Shown: positions 18,671 to 27,216, counted from the first letter of the stretch. The stretch is 64,000 bases of DNA from GCA-2748575 sp965222725 (GCA_965222725.1 OZ244969.1:1860001-1924000); one strand, 5' to 3'. The notes: generated by a model from the sequence alone, not told the origin. Made by a program: numbers and translations.

Positions 18671-18697
18671 GCCGCCCCTTTTTGAGGCGGCTTTTTT
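18671..18697. terminator. Factor-independent terminator
   Basis: GCCGCC, a nine-base loop and GGCGGC are followed by six T residues on the plus strand; on the minus strand the stem is preceded by an A-run and followed by TTT. It lies just beyond the stop of the minus-strand gene at 18710 and could act in both directions. Confidence 0.75.
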
Positions 18698-18709
18698 AAT
18701 GGCGGGGTC

Positions 18710-19246
18710 CTATTGTGTGGTATCGATCGCAAACCAGAGCACCAGACTGGCGCTGTCGCTGCCGGTTTTCCACATGGCCGGGCCAAGGAACAAACCCGGT
18801 GATACTTCTCGCAACTCATCGCGGATTTTACGGATAAACCAGGGGTTTTCAGGTAGGTCATAATCCAGATAGATGCAGTCCTTGCCATCAATCACCGATG
18901 GCTGCATCACCGTATTGAAGGGAAACCAGTTCTGCTTGAGTACGGTCAGATTGATGCGGTTAATGCCGTTGCCGCGGGTATCGTTAATGGCATTAAAACT
19001 TTTACCATCCCAGGGAAAAACACTGGCTTTGGAAATAAAACTCAGGGGCGCGAACAAGGGCGTTTTATCAATGCCTCTTACCGCCAGCATGCGGCCCTTG
19101 GGGGTGCCGTCCAGTGCCTTGAAACTGGATGGCATGCTGCCCTGACGGTACAGGCTATCCAGTTCCTCCACGTTCATATCGGAAAGATCATCCAGTGTCA
19201 GTTGTGTGCTGTTATAGCTGTTGCTTGTGCTTGTCGCTGCAGTCAT
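18710..19246 (-). CDS. Hypothetical protein downstream of a TetR regulator
   Basis: A 178-residue soluble protein with no signal peptide and no family recognised. The first 20 residues are Ser/Thr/Asn-rich; a LDDLSDMNVEELDSLYRQG helix precedes a domain rich in aromatic residues (FPWDGKSFN, CIYLDYDLPENPWFIRKIRDELRE, LFLGPAMWKTG). The last part resembles a small beta-barrel ligand-binding protein, but that is only an impression. It starts 58 bases after the TetR stop on the same strand and ends at a terminator, so it is probably co-transcribed with and controlled by that regulator. Confidence 0.75.
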   Translation of the reverse strand: MTAATSTSNSYNSTQLTLDDLSDMNVEELDSLYRQGSMPSSFKALDGTPKGRMLAVRGIDKTPLFAPLSFISKASVFPWDGKSFNAINDTRGNGINRINLTVLKQNWFPFNTVMQPSVIDGKDCIYLDYDLPENPWFIRKIRDELREVSPGLFLGPAMWKTGSDSASLVLWFAIDTTQ

Positions 19247-19304
19247 TGCTTCGTCCCTCGTTCCAGTTGTTTTGTTGCTGCTCTGTTGCGGTGGTTAATC
19301 AGGC

Positions 19305-19913
19305 TCAGGTGGCGGGCACTATCATGTGCCAGCAGGTTTCCTCGGCCTGGTTTAATGTGTCTTTGTCTACGGTGATGTAGCCCATCACCTGGGCTTTCAT
19401 CAGGCCCACAAAGGCGCCCCAGATCATGGCCATCAGGGCTTCCGCCGGCATGTCTCTTACCGTGCCGTTACGCCGGCCCTGCACGCAAAAGGCCCAGATG
19501 GGAGCCAGTACCTCCATTTCCTGCTGCTTGCTGTTGGTATCCAGGTAGGGCACATGGTCCTGCAGTTCCAGAAAGTGAAAATCCACCGGGTTTTCCATGG
19601 CAAAGCGGCACAGGCGCTGCCAGAACTGGTGGAACACCTCCCGGGTGCTCTTGTTCAGATCAATGTCGTCCATCAGGTAAGCCCGCAGCTTGTGTTTGGC
19701 ATGGCGGAATACGGCATTCACCAGGTCTTCCTTGTGTTCGAAGTAGCGGTAAATGGTGCCGGCGCCAACACCCGCCTGCTTTGCCACTTCGGGCACCGCG
19801 GTACCGTGAAAGCCGCGCTCGGCAAACAAAGTCAGTGCCGCCTGCAGAATGCGATCTATCTTGTCCTGGGCGTTGGCCTCACGGCGGCTGGGGGCGGGCT
19901 GGGCATTTTCCAT
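19305..19913 (-). CDS. TetR family transcriptional regulator
   Basis: A 202-residue regulator. The frame is open much further upstream, but the ATG at 19913 gives a standard TetR N-terminus. The helix-turn-helix spans about residues 18-62, with DRILQAALTLFAERGFHGTAVPEVAKQAGV followed by GTIYRYFEHKEDLVNAVF when read in two pieces. The C-terminal ligand-binding domain is mostly helical. The longer reading would put the operator palindrome inside the gene, which argues for the shorter start. A perfect palindrome next to the promoter indicates autorepression. Confidence 0.92.
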   Translation of the reverse strand: MENAQPAPSRREANAQDKIDRILQAALTLFAERGFHGTAVPEVAKQAGVGAGTIYRYFEHKEDLVNAVFRHAKHKLRAYLMDDIDLNKSTREVFHQFWQRLCRFAMENPVDFHFLELQDHVPYLDTNSKQQEMEVLAPIWAFCVQGRRNGTVRDMPAEALMAMIWGAFVGLMKAQVMGYITVDKDTLNQAEETCWHMIVPAT

Positions 19914-19934
19914 GGTAGTGTTGACGACCCTCAA

Positions 19935-19962
19935 AAAACGGAATGAATATTCATTCCGTTTT
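19935..19962. promoter_or_regulatory. TetR operator, 28-bp perfect palindrome
   Basis: The half-site AAAACGGAATGAAT is followed directly by its exact reverse complement, giving a 28-bp palindrome with no mismatch and no spacer. It lies 22 bases before the TetR start and abuts the -10 element at 19963-19968, so a bound dimer would cover the transcription start. The GAATGAATATTCATTC core is typical of TetR/AcrR-family sites. Confidence 0.85.
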
Positions 19963-19990
19963 ATTATCCTCAGAAAACCGGGCGAGTCAA
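19963..19990 (-). promoter_or_regulatory. Predicted sigma-70 promoter of the TetR gene
   Basis: On the minus strand TTGACT (19985-19990) and GATAAT (19963-19968) are separated by 16 bp. The operator palindrome begins at the base next to the -10 element. The two elements are each one base from consensus. Confidence 0.7.
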
Positions 19991-20013
19991 CTGATTGTTT
20001 ACAGGGTGAGGCG

Positions 20014-21141
20014 TTACAGGTAGCCGAAGCGGGATTTATCGGTGATCTTGCGGCGCGCCCAGCCGCGAATGGCCTTGGTAAGAAATTCCTCGTATTCCGC
20101 GAAACTGCCGTCCGCGCCGGAAATAATCTGCTGCTCGTAGGAGGGGCGGGCTTCGCGCCGGGCGGCCCGCAGGCGGGCTTCCGGATTGGCACGGGGATTA
20201 AATTCCGGTACCACATCCAGCACCGGAATCCGCAGGCCGGGAGCGTCACTGTTCACGTCAAAGCCTTCCTGTTCCACTTCCATGGCATCGACAATTACCA
20301 GCCCGGCGATGTCTTTCATGCGCAGCGTGTGCACCTGCCTGGCGGCAAAGGTGGCGCTGGTGCCCACGGCAATCACAATAATGGGCATGGGATCCCGGCC
20401 CTGCAAAAAGTTCAGAGCTTCTGTCAGCCGGCCCTGGATAATATTGGGAATTTCCTCCGGTGGGTAAGCCACAGAAAGCTGGGTATAGCTTATTTCCTGT
20501 TGGGCTGCTGGTTCCTCCGCGGCGCTGGCAGGTGCGCTGATGCCATCGTCAGCCGCTTTTTCTTGCCCTGGTGCCATCTTTGGATCTTCCTTTTCCGCAG
20601 CGTTTGCATTGTTATCTTCTGCGTCATCGGCTTCTGTGTCCGGGTTTTGCACTGCAGGCTGAACCACCACATCACCGGCTTCCCGCGGTGGTGCATCTGT
20701 CAGTTTCCACTGGTTGGGCAGGCTGATAGCCAGGGTAGACCAGCCCTTGGCGGGCAGCTGGCTGCGCAGGTAGTGGACAATGCCGGGCCAGTCCGGGTGT
20801 TGCTGGTTGTCGTGCAGAATCAGGGCATAGCCCTGGGGATCACGGCCGTAGTTTTCGGTGTACAACCCTAAAAACGCGTTTTTCTGCCCCTCACGAAACC
20901 AGTGAATAGTGGCTTTCTTTTCCTTGTCCTGGGAAAACTGCTCAGCGATTTGCCGGCCCCGCTGCAAATCCAGCGGCAAAGGTGGGTTTTTGGGGGGGGG
21001 CGGGGGCGTGGCTGCCTCGCTGGCCGGTGGCTCGCCATTGGTGGCATCGGCGCCGTTATCCGCGGATTCCTGATCCTCCCCGTGAACCAGCGGCGCCGCC
21101 GTCAGCAGCAGGAGGATTGCCAGCCATTGTCGTATCGCCAT
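20014..21141 (-). CDS. DUF3530 family periplasmic alpha/beta-hydrolase-like protein
   Basis: A 375-residue exported protein. The ATG at 21141 is preferred to a GTG at 21153 because GGTGA lies at suitable spacing and the signal peptide then starts MAIRQWLAILLLL and ends near LVHG. A proline-rich stretch (TPPPPPKNPPLP) follows. The body fits DUF3530: GYALILHDNQQHPDWPGIVHYLR near the start, an acidic low-complexity insertion about residues 170-220, then IIVIAVGTSATFAARQ, an alpha/beta-hydrolase-like nucleophile region in which the second glycine of the usual GxSxG elbow is missing. Its role is unknown. It lies divergent from rpe. Confidence 0.85.
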   Translation of the reverse strand: MAIRQWLAILLLLTAAPLVHGEDQESADNGADATNGEPPASEAATPPPPPKNPPLPLDLQRGRQIAEQFSQDKEKKATIHWFREGQKNAFLGLYTENYGRDPQGYALILHDNQQHPDWPGIVHYLRSQLPAKGWSTLAISLPNQWKLTDAPPREAGDVVVQPAVQNPDTEADDAEDNNANAAEKEDPKMAPGQEKAADDGISAPASAAEEPAAQQEISYTQLSVAYPPEEIPNIIQGRLTEALNFLQGRDPMPIIVIAVGTSATFAARQVHTLRMKDIAGLVIVDAMEVEQEGFDVNSDAPGLRIPVLDVVPEFNPRANPEARLRAARREARPSYEQQIISGADGSFAEYEEFLTKAIRGWARRKITDKSRFGYL

Positions 21142-21272
21142 GAGAATATTCACCGCCCTGTTGATATCCGAGCCCGGTTACCAGTATAGACAGTCCCGCG
21201 CCCGCCGGGTTTGGGGGATTTCCCGGAACTTGTGTACAATGCGGGCCCGCCATTCCATGTTCGAGGTTTGAT

Positions 21273-21944
21273 ATGTCTGATTTTCTGATAGCTCCGTCCA
21301 TTCTGTCTGCGGATTTTGCCCGTTTGGGTGAAGAAGTGGAAAAAGTGCTCGAAGCGGGCGCTGACGTGGTGCATTTCGACGTAATGGATAATCACTACGT
21401 GCCAAACCTCACCATTGGCCCCATGGTGTGCAAGGCCCTGCGCAAATACGGCATCAAAGCCCCTATCGATGTGCATCTTATGGTGAAACCGGTAGATCGC
21501 ATTATCGGTGACTTTATCGAAGCCGGCGCCACCTACATTACCTTTCACCCGGAAGCCAGCGAGCACGTGGATCGCAGCGTGCAGATGATCAGGGACGGTG
21601 GCTGCAAGGCCGGTCTGGTGTTCAATCCCGCCACCCCCCTGAACCACCTGGATTACGTGCTGGACAAACTCGACATGATTCTGCTGATGTCCGTTAACCC
21701 GGGTTTTGGCGGTCAGAAATTTATTCCCCACACCCTGCAGAAACTGCGTCAGGCGCGGCAGATTATTGATAGCAGTGGCCTGGATATCCGCCTGGAAATC
21801 GATGGCGGTGTGACCGCCAAAAACATCCGCGAAATTGCCGAAGCCGGTGCCGACACCTTTGTGGCGGGCTCTGCCATTTTTGGCGCCGATGACTATGAGC
21901 AGGTTATCAATGTGATGCGTGAAGAACTGAGCCACCTTGCCTGA
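21273..21944 (+). CDS. rpe: Ribulose-phosphate 3-epimerase
   Basis: A 223-residue TIM-barrel enzyme interconverting ribulose 5-phosphate and xylulose 5-phosphate. Motifs are complete: IAPSILSADFARL, VHFDVMDNHYVPNLTIGP with the catalytic Asp and metal ligands, MSVNPGFGGQKF, and the phosphate-binding EIDGGV. The rpe-gph-trpE-trpG order is the same as in many pseudomonads and enteric relatives. The stop shares bases with the gph start (TGATG). Confidence 0.97.
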   Translation: MSDFLIAPSILSADFARLGEEVEKVLEAGADVVHFDVMDNHYVPNLTIGPMVCKALRKYGIKAPIDVHLMVKPVDRIIGDFIEAGATYITFHPEASEHVDRSVQMIRDGGCKAGLVFNPATPLNHLDYVLDKLDMILLMSVNPGFGGQKFIPHTLQKLRQARQIIDSSGLDIRLEIDGGVTAKNIREIAEAGADTFVAGSAIFGADDYEQVINVMREELSHLA

Positions 21945-22639
21945 TGGCCAGACTACTGACACAGCTGCTGGGCGATGCGCCGGCCCTGGTGGCGTTTGAT
22001 CTGGACGGCACCCTGGTGGACAGCGTGCCGGATATTGCCGGGGCGGTGGACGGGATGCGGCTGGAGCTGGGCATGCCCCCGGCAGGAGTGGATGCCGTAC
22101 GCCACTGGGTGGGCAATGGCGCTGAATCGCTGGTGCTGCGGGCGCTGGCGGATAGCTACGATGCTGCCGCTGTGGCCGCCGTGGATGAGGCAACCTTTGC
22201 GCAGGCTTTTCCCGTTTTCAAGCGTCACTACCATGCCTGCAATGGTCAGAATGCCCGGCTGTATACGGGGGTGAAAGGCTGCCTGGAAGGTTTGCTTGAA
22301 CTGGGCGTTCCCATGGCGGTGGTCACCAACAAACCCAAACTCTTTACCGATCCGTTGTTGCAGACCCTGGGCATTGAACACTTTTTTCAACAGGTGATCG
22401 GGGGCGACTGTTTCCCGGAGAAAAAGCCGTCGCCCATGGCCCTGAATCATCTGACTGCCCATTTTTCAGCGGAACCGGCACACAGCCTGATGGTGGGGGA
22501 TTCCCGCCATGATGTGGGGGCCGGGCGTGCCGCCGGGTACAAGGTGCTGTGCGTGAGCTACGGCTACAACCATGGTGAACCCATCGAAGATTCCTCGCCG
22601 GATGCGGTGGTGGATTCCCTGGCGGAGCTGATTGCCTGA
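21944..22639 (+). CDS. gph: Phosphoglycolate phosphatase
   Basis: A 231-residue HAD-superfamily hydrolase. Motif I is VAFDLDGTLVDSVPD (nucleophile and acid aspartates), motif II lies in AVVTNKP, motif III is the lysine in EKKPSPMAL, and motif IV is MVGDSRHDVGAGRAAG. The helical cap and overlap with rpe match Gph, which removes 2-phosphoglycolate formed from damaged DNA ends. The start overlaps the rpe stop. Confidence 0.95.
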   Translation: MARLLTQLLGDAPALVAFDLDGTLVDSVPDIAGAVDGMRLELGMPPAGVDAVRHWVGNGAESLVLRALADSYDAAAVAAVDEATFAQAFPVFKRHYHACNGQNARLYTGVKGCLEGLLELGVPMAVVTNKPKLFTDPLLQTLGIEHFFQQVIGGDCFPEKKPSPMALNHLTAHFSAEPAHSLMVGDSRHDVGAGRAAGYKVLCVSYGYNHGEPIEDSSPDAVVDSLAELIA

Positions 22640-22641
22640 CC

Positions 22642-23214
22642 ATGGAAGAGCAGGACCTGCAAAACGCCTATCAGGCCCCCAAAGCACAGCATCTGGACAG
22701 CGGCACCGAACCCTGTCAGCCCCGGGTGTTTTCCTTCAGCGGCCGTATCGGCCGGGCTCGTTATGTGGCTTACACCTGGTGGGCCACCTTTGTGGTGCTG
22801 TTTTTTAGTGGCCTGCTGATGGCGCTGCTGGGAGGCCTCTCCGTTGGCCTGCTGGACGGCCTGGACAGTCCCGGTGCCATGAACGAAGCCCTGTTTTTCC
22901 CCTGGATGTTTGCCATTGGTGTGCTGACCTATGTGCCCATGCTGGTCATGGCCAAACGCCGCCTGAATGACCTGAACCTGGCGGGCTGGTTTGCCATTCT
23001 GATTTTTGCGCCGGTGATTAACGTGTTTTTTATGCTTTACCTGCTGCTCTGGCCCGGCGAGAAAAGTGCCAACCGTTTTGGGCCACCCCCGGTTACCAAC
23101 GGCATACTGGTGCTTGTCTTTGGTGTGGGCGTGCCCCTGCTGATGTTCCTGGGTTTTGTTTTTGTGCTGTTGGTACCATTGATGGCCAGTGAAGCGCTGT
23201 GGATGCAGCCTTAG
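22642..23214 (+). CDS. DUF805 family inner-membrane protein
   Basis: A 190-residue membrane protein starting two bases after gph. After a polar 30-residue N-terminus it has the DUF805 signature FSFSGRIGRARYVAYTWW, then four hydrophobic helices, with the family's conserved AKRRLNDLNLAGWFAIL motif between helices 2 and 3. The family is widespread and of unknown function. The gene ends before a 410-base gap preceding trpE. Confidence 0.88.
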   Translation: MEEQDLQNAYQAPKAQHLDSGTEPCQPRVFSFSGRIGRARYVAYTWWATFVVLFFSGLLMALLGGLSVGLLDGLDSPGAMNEALFFPWMFAIGVLTYVPMLVMAKRRLNDLNLAGWFAILIFAPVINVFFMLYLLLWPGEKSANRFGPPPVTNGILVLVFGVGVPLLMFLGFVFVLLVPLMASEALWMQP

Positions 23215-23624
23215 CGATCCGGATCTGACGGCGGGAATGTGAACGGGTTCAGTCATTAGCCCGGATTTTTTCTGGCATTAAAAACAAAAATCGGGTAGCT
23301 TTAAAAAACTTGTTTCAAACCCTGTATTCGAAGACAAAAGTGAACACTGTGAACTCCAATCTGGCTCACACAATTCGAATTCCCTGCCTGCCACGCCGTT
23401 GGCGATGGTGAAGCCCTCCGTTGCATCCTGCGATGCAATCGGCGCGACCTGCTGAGCGCACTGTTTTTATCTCAGCATCTGCAACAAATCCTTAATACGC
23501 GACAATCCGACATTTACCGTACGTAAGCGTATTCAAAGAGATAGTTTGCCAAGTCGCCGTCAAACTCTAGAATTTTCATAATCATTGTAATTAACAATCA
23601 AGACACAAGATTTAGGAACGAATC
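23215..23624. other. Intergenic region before trpE
   Basis: A 410-base gap with no recognisable gene. It holds a small perfect hairpin (TTGCATC, loop CTGC, GATGCAA, 23421-23438) without a T-run and the predicted trpE promoter near its end. No leader peptide with tandem Trp codons and no terminator/antiterminator pair was found, so classical trp attenuation is not apparent. Confidence 0.6.
23546..23573 (+). promoter_or_regulatory. Predicted trpE promoter
   Basis: TTGCCA (23546-23551) and TAGAAT (23568-23573) are spaced by 16 bp. This leaves a leader of about 45 bases before the ATG, with AGGAA as ribosome site, which is too short for a transcription attenuator. Confidence 0.45.
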
Positions 23625-25121
23625 ATGTCTCCCGAACAATTCCAATCGCTTGTGGATGAAGGCTACAACCGGATTCCTGTGATGCGTGAGGTCCTGGCGG
23701 ACCTGGACACGCCTCTGAGTACTTATCTGAAACTGGCCGATGAGCCCTATACCTACCTGTTCGAATCCGTTCAGGGTGGGGAAAAATGGGGCCGTTATTC
23801 CATTATCGGTCTGCCCAGCGATACCCTGTTAAAAGTGGTGGATCGCACCATCACCATCGAGCAATCCGGACAGGTTCTGGAAACCCACGAGGTGGAAGAT
23901 CCGCTGGCGTTTATCGAGCAATACCAGCAGCAATTCAAAGTGCCCGAGCTGCCCAATCTGCCGCGATTTACCGGCGGGCTGGTGGGTTATTTCGGATACG
24001 ATATTGTGCGTTATATCGAAAAACGCCTGGACGAAGGCGCCCGCCGTAAAAACAAACCGGATCCTATCGGCACGCCGGATATTCTGCTGATGTTATCCAA
24101 CGATGTGGTGGTGTTCGATACGCTGCGCGGTTCGCTGTTTGTGGTAACCCATGTGGATCCGGCAAAAGACAACGCCTATGAAAATGCTCACAGCCGTATC
24201 GACCAGCTGATCGAAAAACTGAAAAAGCCCACGCGCCATCCGGATTCCGGTCCGCAACGGGAGGTGCAGGAAAGCGATTTCAAATCCGGTTTTCAGCAAC
24301 CGGAGTTTGAACAGGCGGTGGATTCCATCAAGGACTATGTGCTTGCAGGGGATGTAATGCAGGTGGTGATTTCCCAGCGCATGACCATTCCCTTTGAGGC
24401 GCCGCCCATTAACCTGTATCGCGCACTGCGTTGTTTGAATCCGTCGCCTTACATGTATTTTCTCAACATGGGTGATTTTCATATTGTGGGTTCCTCGCCG
24501 GAAATTCTGGCGCGGCTGGATCATGGCACAGTCACTGTGCGCCCTATTGCCGGTACCCGTCGCCGTGGTAAAACCGAAGAAGACGATCAGGCCATGGAAC
24601 AGGATCTGCTGAACGATCCCAAGGAAATTGCCGAGCATTTAATGCTGATTGATCTGGGCCGCAACGATGTGGGCCGTATTGCCGACATCGGTAGTGTGGA
24701 ACTGACCGACAAGATGGTGGTGGAGCGTTATTCACACGTAATGCATATCGTGTCCAATGTGGAAGGCCAGCTGAAACCGGAGCATTCCGCCATGGATGTG
24801 TTGCGGGCCACCTTCCCGGCGGGCACCTTGAGTGGCGCACCAAAAATCCGCGCCATGGAAATTATCGAAGAACTGGAACCGGTAAAACGGGGCATTTACG
24901 GCGGCGCTGTGGGCTACCTTGCCTGGAATGGCGATATGGATACGGCCATTGCCATTCGCACCGCGGTAATCAAGGACGGCAACCTGCATATTCAGGCGGG
25001 GGCCGGTGTGGTGGCAGATTCTGTGCCGAAACTGGAGTGGAAGGAAACCAACAACAAGGCCCGGGCAATTTTTAAAGCAGTTGCCATGGCCAGCGGTGAC
25101 CTGAACCCACAAAACGACTGA
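23625..25121 (+). CDS. trpE: Anthranilate synthase component I
   Basis: A 498-residue chorismate-using enzyme that makes anthranilate, the first committed step of tryptophan synthesis. The N-terminal region with LFESVQGGEKWGRYSIIG carries the tryptophan feedback site. The C-terminal catalytic core has the conserved PIAGTRRRGKTEEDD, LIDLGRNDVGRI, FPAGTLSGAPKIRAME, and GAGVVADSVPKLEW blocks. It is followed by trpG at 29 bases, so both subunits come from one message. Confidence 0.97.
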   Translation: MSPEQFQSLVDEGYNRIPVMREVLADLDTPLSTYLKLADEPYTYLFESVQGGEKWGRYSIIGLPSDTLLKVVDRTITIEQSGQVLETHEVEDPLAFIEQYQQQFKVPELPNLPRFTGGLVGYFGYDIVRYIEKRLDEGARRKNKPDPIGTPDILLMLSNDVVVFDTLRGSLFVVTHVDPAKDNAYENAHSRIDQLIEKLKKPTRHPDSGPQREVQESDFKSGFQQPEFEQAVDSIKDYVLAGDVMQVVISQRMTIPFEAPPINLYRALRCLNPSPYMYFLNMGDFHIVGSSPEILARLDHGTVTVRPIAGTRRRGKTEEDDQAMEQDLLNDPKEIAEHLMLIDLGRNDVGRIADIGSVELTDKMVVERYSHVMHIVSNVEGQLKPEHSAMDVLRATFPAGTLSGAPKIRAMEIIEELEPVKRGIYGGAVGYLAWNGDMDTAIAIRTAVIKDGNLHIQAGAGVVADSVPKLEWKETNNKARAIFKAVAMASGDLNPQND

Positions 25122-25150
25122 CGCCGGTAGCCAACAGCGAGAACAGAACC

Positions 25151-25729
25151 ATGCTATTAATGATCGACAATTACGATTCCTTTACCTACAACGTGGTGCA
25201 GTACTTCGGTGAACTGGGTGCCGATGTTCAGGTGTATCGCAACGACGAAATCACTCTGGAAAAGATCGAGCAGTTAAACCCGGATCATATCGTGGTATCA
25301 CCCGGTCCCTGCACGCCCAACGAGGCGGGGATTTCCATGGAAACCATCCGCCACTTTGCCGGTAAAAAACCGATCCTGGGCATCTGCCTGGGCCACCAGA
25401 GTATCGGCCAGGTATTTGGTGGCAATGTGGTGCGGGCTGACCAGGTCATGCACGGCAAAACATCCCCCGTGTACCACAAGGATCAGGGGGTGTTCCGGGG
25501 GCTGGATAATCCTTTCGAGGCCACCCGTTACCACTCCCTGGTGGTGGACAGGGACAGCCTGCCGGACTGTCTGGAAATTACCGCCTGGACCCAGACTGAA
25601 ACCGGTGACATCGACAAGATCATGGGGCTGCGGCATAAAACCCTGCCCATTGAAGGTGTGCAGTTTCATCCGGAATCCATACTCACCCAACAGGGCCATC
25701 AGTTACTGAAGAACTTTCTCGACTACTGA
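25151..25729 (+). CDS. trpG: Anthranilate synthase component II (glutamine amidotransferase)
   Basis: A 192-residue class I glutamine amidotransferase supplying ammonia to TrpE. The catalytic triad is visible: Cys in GICLGHQSIGQ, and His and Glu in GVQFHPESIL. The N-terminal MIDNYDSFTYNVVQYFGELG is typical of TrpG/PabA. Since pabA and trpG products look alike and sometimes serve both pathways, a shared role in folate synthesis cannot be excluded. trpD and trpC do not follow here. Confidence 0.95.
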   Translation: MLLMIDNYDSFTYNVVQYFGELGADVQVYRNDEITLEKIEQLNPDHIVVSPGPCTPNEAGISMETIRHFAGKKPILGICLGHQSIGQVFGGNVVRADQVMHGKTSPVYHKDQGVFRGLDNPFEATRYHSLVVDRDSLPDCLEITAWTQTETGDIDKIMGLRHKTLPIEGVQFHPESILTQQGHQLLKNFLDY

Positions 25730-25759
25730 TGCGCTCGTTTGATTTGTCTGCAGCAAGTT

Positions 25760-25784
25760 ACCGGCCCGGATTACCCGGGCCGGT
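25760..25784. repeat. Perfect 10-bp GC-rich inverted repeat after trpG
   Basis: ACCGGCCCGG, a five-base loop, and CCGGGCCGGT form a very stable stem 31 bases past the trpG stop. There is no following T-run. It is best read as a transcript-end or mRNA-protecting hairpin separating trpEG from regBA. Confidence 0.55.
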
Positions 25785-25860
25785 CTGTGGCAAATTGTCG
25801 CACGGTTGCCCGGGGCTGACGTGTTACACTGCGGGCTGTCGTTCAACCGGGTAGTTCGTT

Positions 25861-27216
25861 ATGCCTGCACCACATTCACCTGATTCTGTTAGCCTGTCTT
25901 CTGCCGCCGAACCCTGGCATCAGATGCTCTTGGGGAAAGACAGCCTGCGTTATCTGGCCAATTACTTTGCCATTCAGTCGGTGGTGCTGGCGGTATTTGT
26001 CGCCGCCTTTTACTTTTCCTGGGATTTTGAGCTGCCGCAACGGCTGCTGGTGTTGTTTCTTCCCGCGCAATTTGCCGTCACCCTGTTTGTGTACCGCCTG
26101 GCGGTAAAGCTGCCTCAGGTAAAAACCTGGCATTACCTGTTATTGCTGATGATGTCGGTGTTGTTGCTGGGCTGGTTTCTGCACGACAGCGGCGGCCATA
26201 CCAATCCACTGATTTCCCTGTTGCTGGTGCCGCTGGCCATGAGTGCGGCCATGCTGGGCTGGCAGGCTTCGGCGTTGCTGGCGCTGGTGATTCTGGCCAT
26301 TTACGCGGGATTAATGCAGATCTTTATTCCCCTGTTACCGGCAGGTGGTGGCGGCCATCACCATCATGGCAACGATCAGATGATGCAACTGCATTTGTTT
26401 GGCATGTGGGTGACTTTCTGCCTTTCGGTGCTCTTGATTCTGGTATTTGTGATTCCCCTGGCCACCTCCATCCGCAAACAGCGGGAACTGATCGCAAGGC
26501 AACGGGAGCAATCCCTGCAGGATGAGCGCATTGTTGCCATGGCTACCTTTGCCGCCAGCGCGGCGCATCAACTGGGCACGCCGCTTTCTACCTTGTCCGT
26601 TATTGCCGAAGACCTGGCGGATGATTTCAAGGATAACGCCCTGGTACAGGCGGATCTGAACACCATGGCCGAGCAGATCGCCCTGTGCAAAGACACCCTG
26701 CATTCCATGATGCGGCGCGCCGATGCCCTGCGTAATCAGGAGCAGCAGGAGCGGGCAGTACCGGAATTTCTTACCCATTTGCGGGAGCAGTTCAACCTGC
26801 TGAATCCCTCCCGTACCGTCCGGCTCCAGTTGCCTGACGGCGTTCAGCCACCGCGAATTGCCTGTGATGAAACCCTGGAACAGGCCATTCTGAACCTGCT
26901 GGATAACGCCGCGCGGGCATCCGATGATGACCCCACCATGGAATTCGAAGTCGCAGGTAATGAGGTGGGCATCCGGATTCTGGACACGGGGCCGGGGCTG
27001 GCACCGGAGGTGGAGCAGGCTATCGGCCAGCCCTATATTTCCACGCGCCCCAGGAATGAGGGCATGGGGCTGGGATTGTTCCTGTCCCATGCCACCATCA
27101 ACCGCCTGGGAGGCCGGCTGAAAATCGGTACTACCGAGCGGGGAACCTGCACCGAAGTCTGGCTGCCGCGACTCCCTCTGAACACCGGCATGGACACGGG
27201 CGGAGGGGCGCGCTGA
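25861..27216 (+). CDS. regB: Redox-sensing sensor histidine kinase RegB/PrrB/RoxS
   Basis: A 451-residue inner-membrane kinase. Six hydrophobic helices occupy about residues 35-205. The loop motif SGGHTNPL near residue 111 corresponds to the quinone-sensing GGxxNPF motif of RegB. The H-box is AAHQLGTPLSTL (about 235), and ALCKDTL (Cys about 276) matches the redox-active cysteine box. The ATPase domain has N, G1 and G2 boxes (LDNAARAS, DTGPGLAP, GMGLGLFLS). An unusual GGGGHHHHGND segment lies before the last helix. The stop overlaps the regA start by one base. Confidence 0.93.
   Translation: MPAPHSPDSVSLSSAAEPWHQMLLGKDSLRYLANYFAIQSVVLAVFVAAFYFSWDFELPQRLLVLFLPAQFAVTLFVYRLAVKLPQVKTWHYLLLLMMSVLLLGWFLHDSGGHTNPLISLLLVPLAMSAAMLGWQASALLALVILAIYAGLMQIFIPLLPAGGGGHHHHGNDQMMQLHLFGMWVTFCLSVLLILVFVIPLATSIRKQRELIARQREQSLQDERIVAMATFAASAAHQLGTPLSTLSVIAEDLADDFKDNALVQADLNTMAEQIALCKDTLHSMMRRADALRNQEQQERAVPEFLTHLREQFNLLNPSRTVRLQLPDGVQPPRIACDETLEQAILNLLDNAARASDDDPTMEFEVAGNEVGIRILDTGPGLAPEVEQAIGQPYISTRPRNEGMGLGLFLSHATINRLGGRLKIGTTERGTCTEVWLPRLPLNTGMDTGGGAR

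Noticed and set aside
19914..20249. Longer TetR reading (extra 112 residues)
   Set aside because: It would place the operator and promoter inside the gene and overlap the DUF3530 gene; the extension has no homology pattern.
23401..23440. Possible trp leader hairpin near TTGCATC/GATGCAA
   Set aside because: No leader peptide with tandem Trp codons and no alternative pairing partner; it lies upstream of the predicted promoter.
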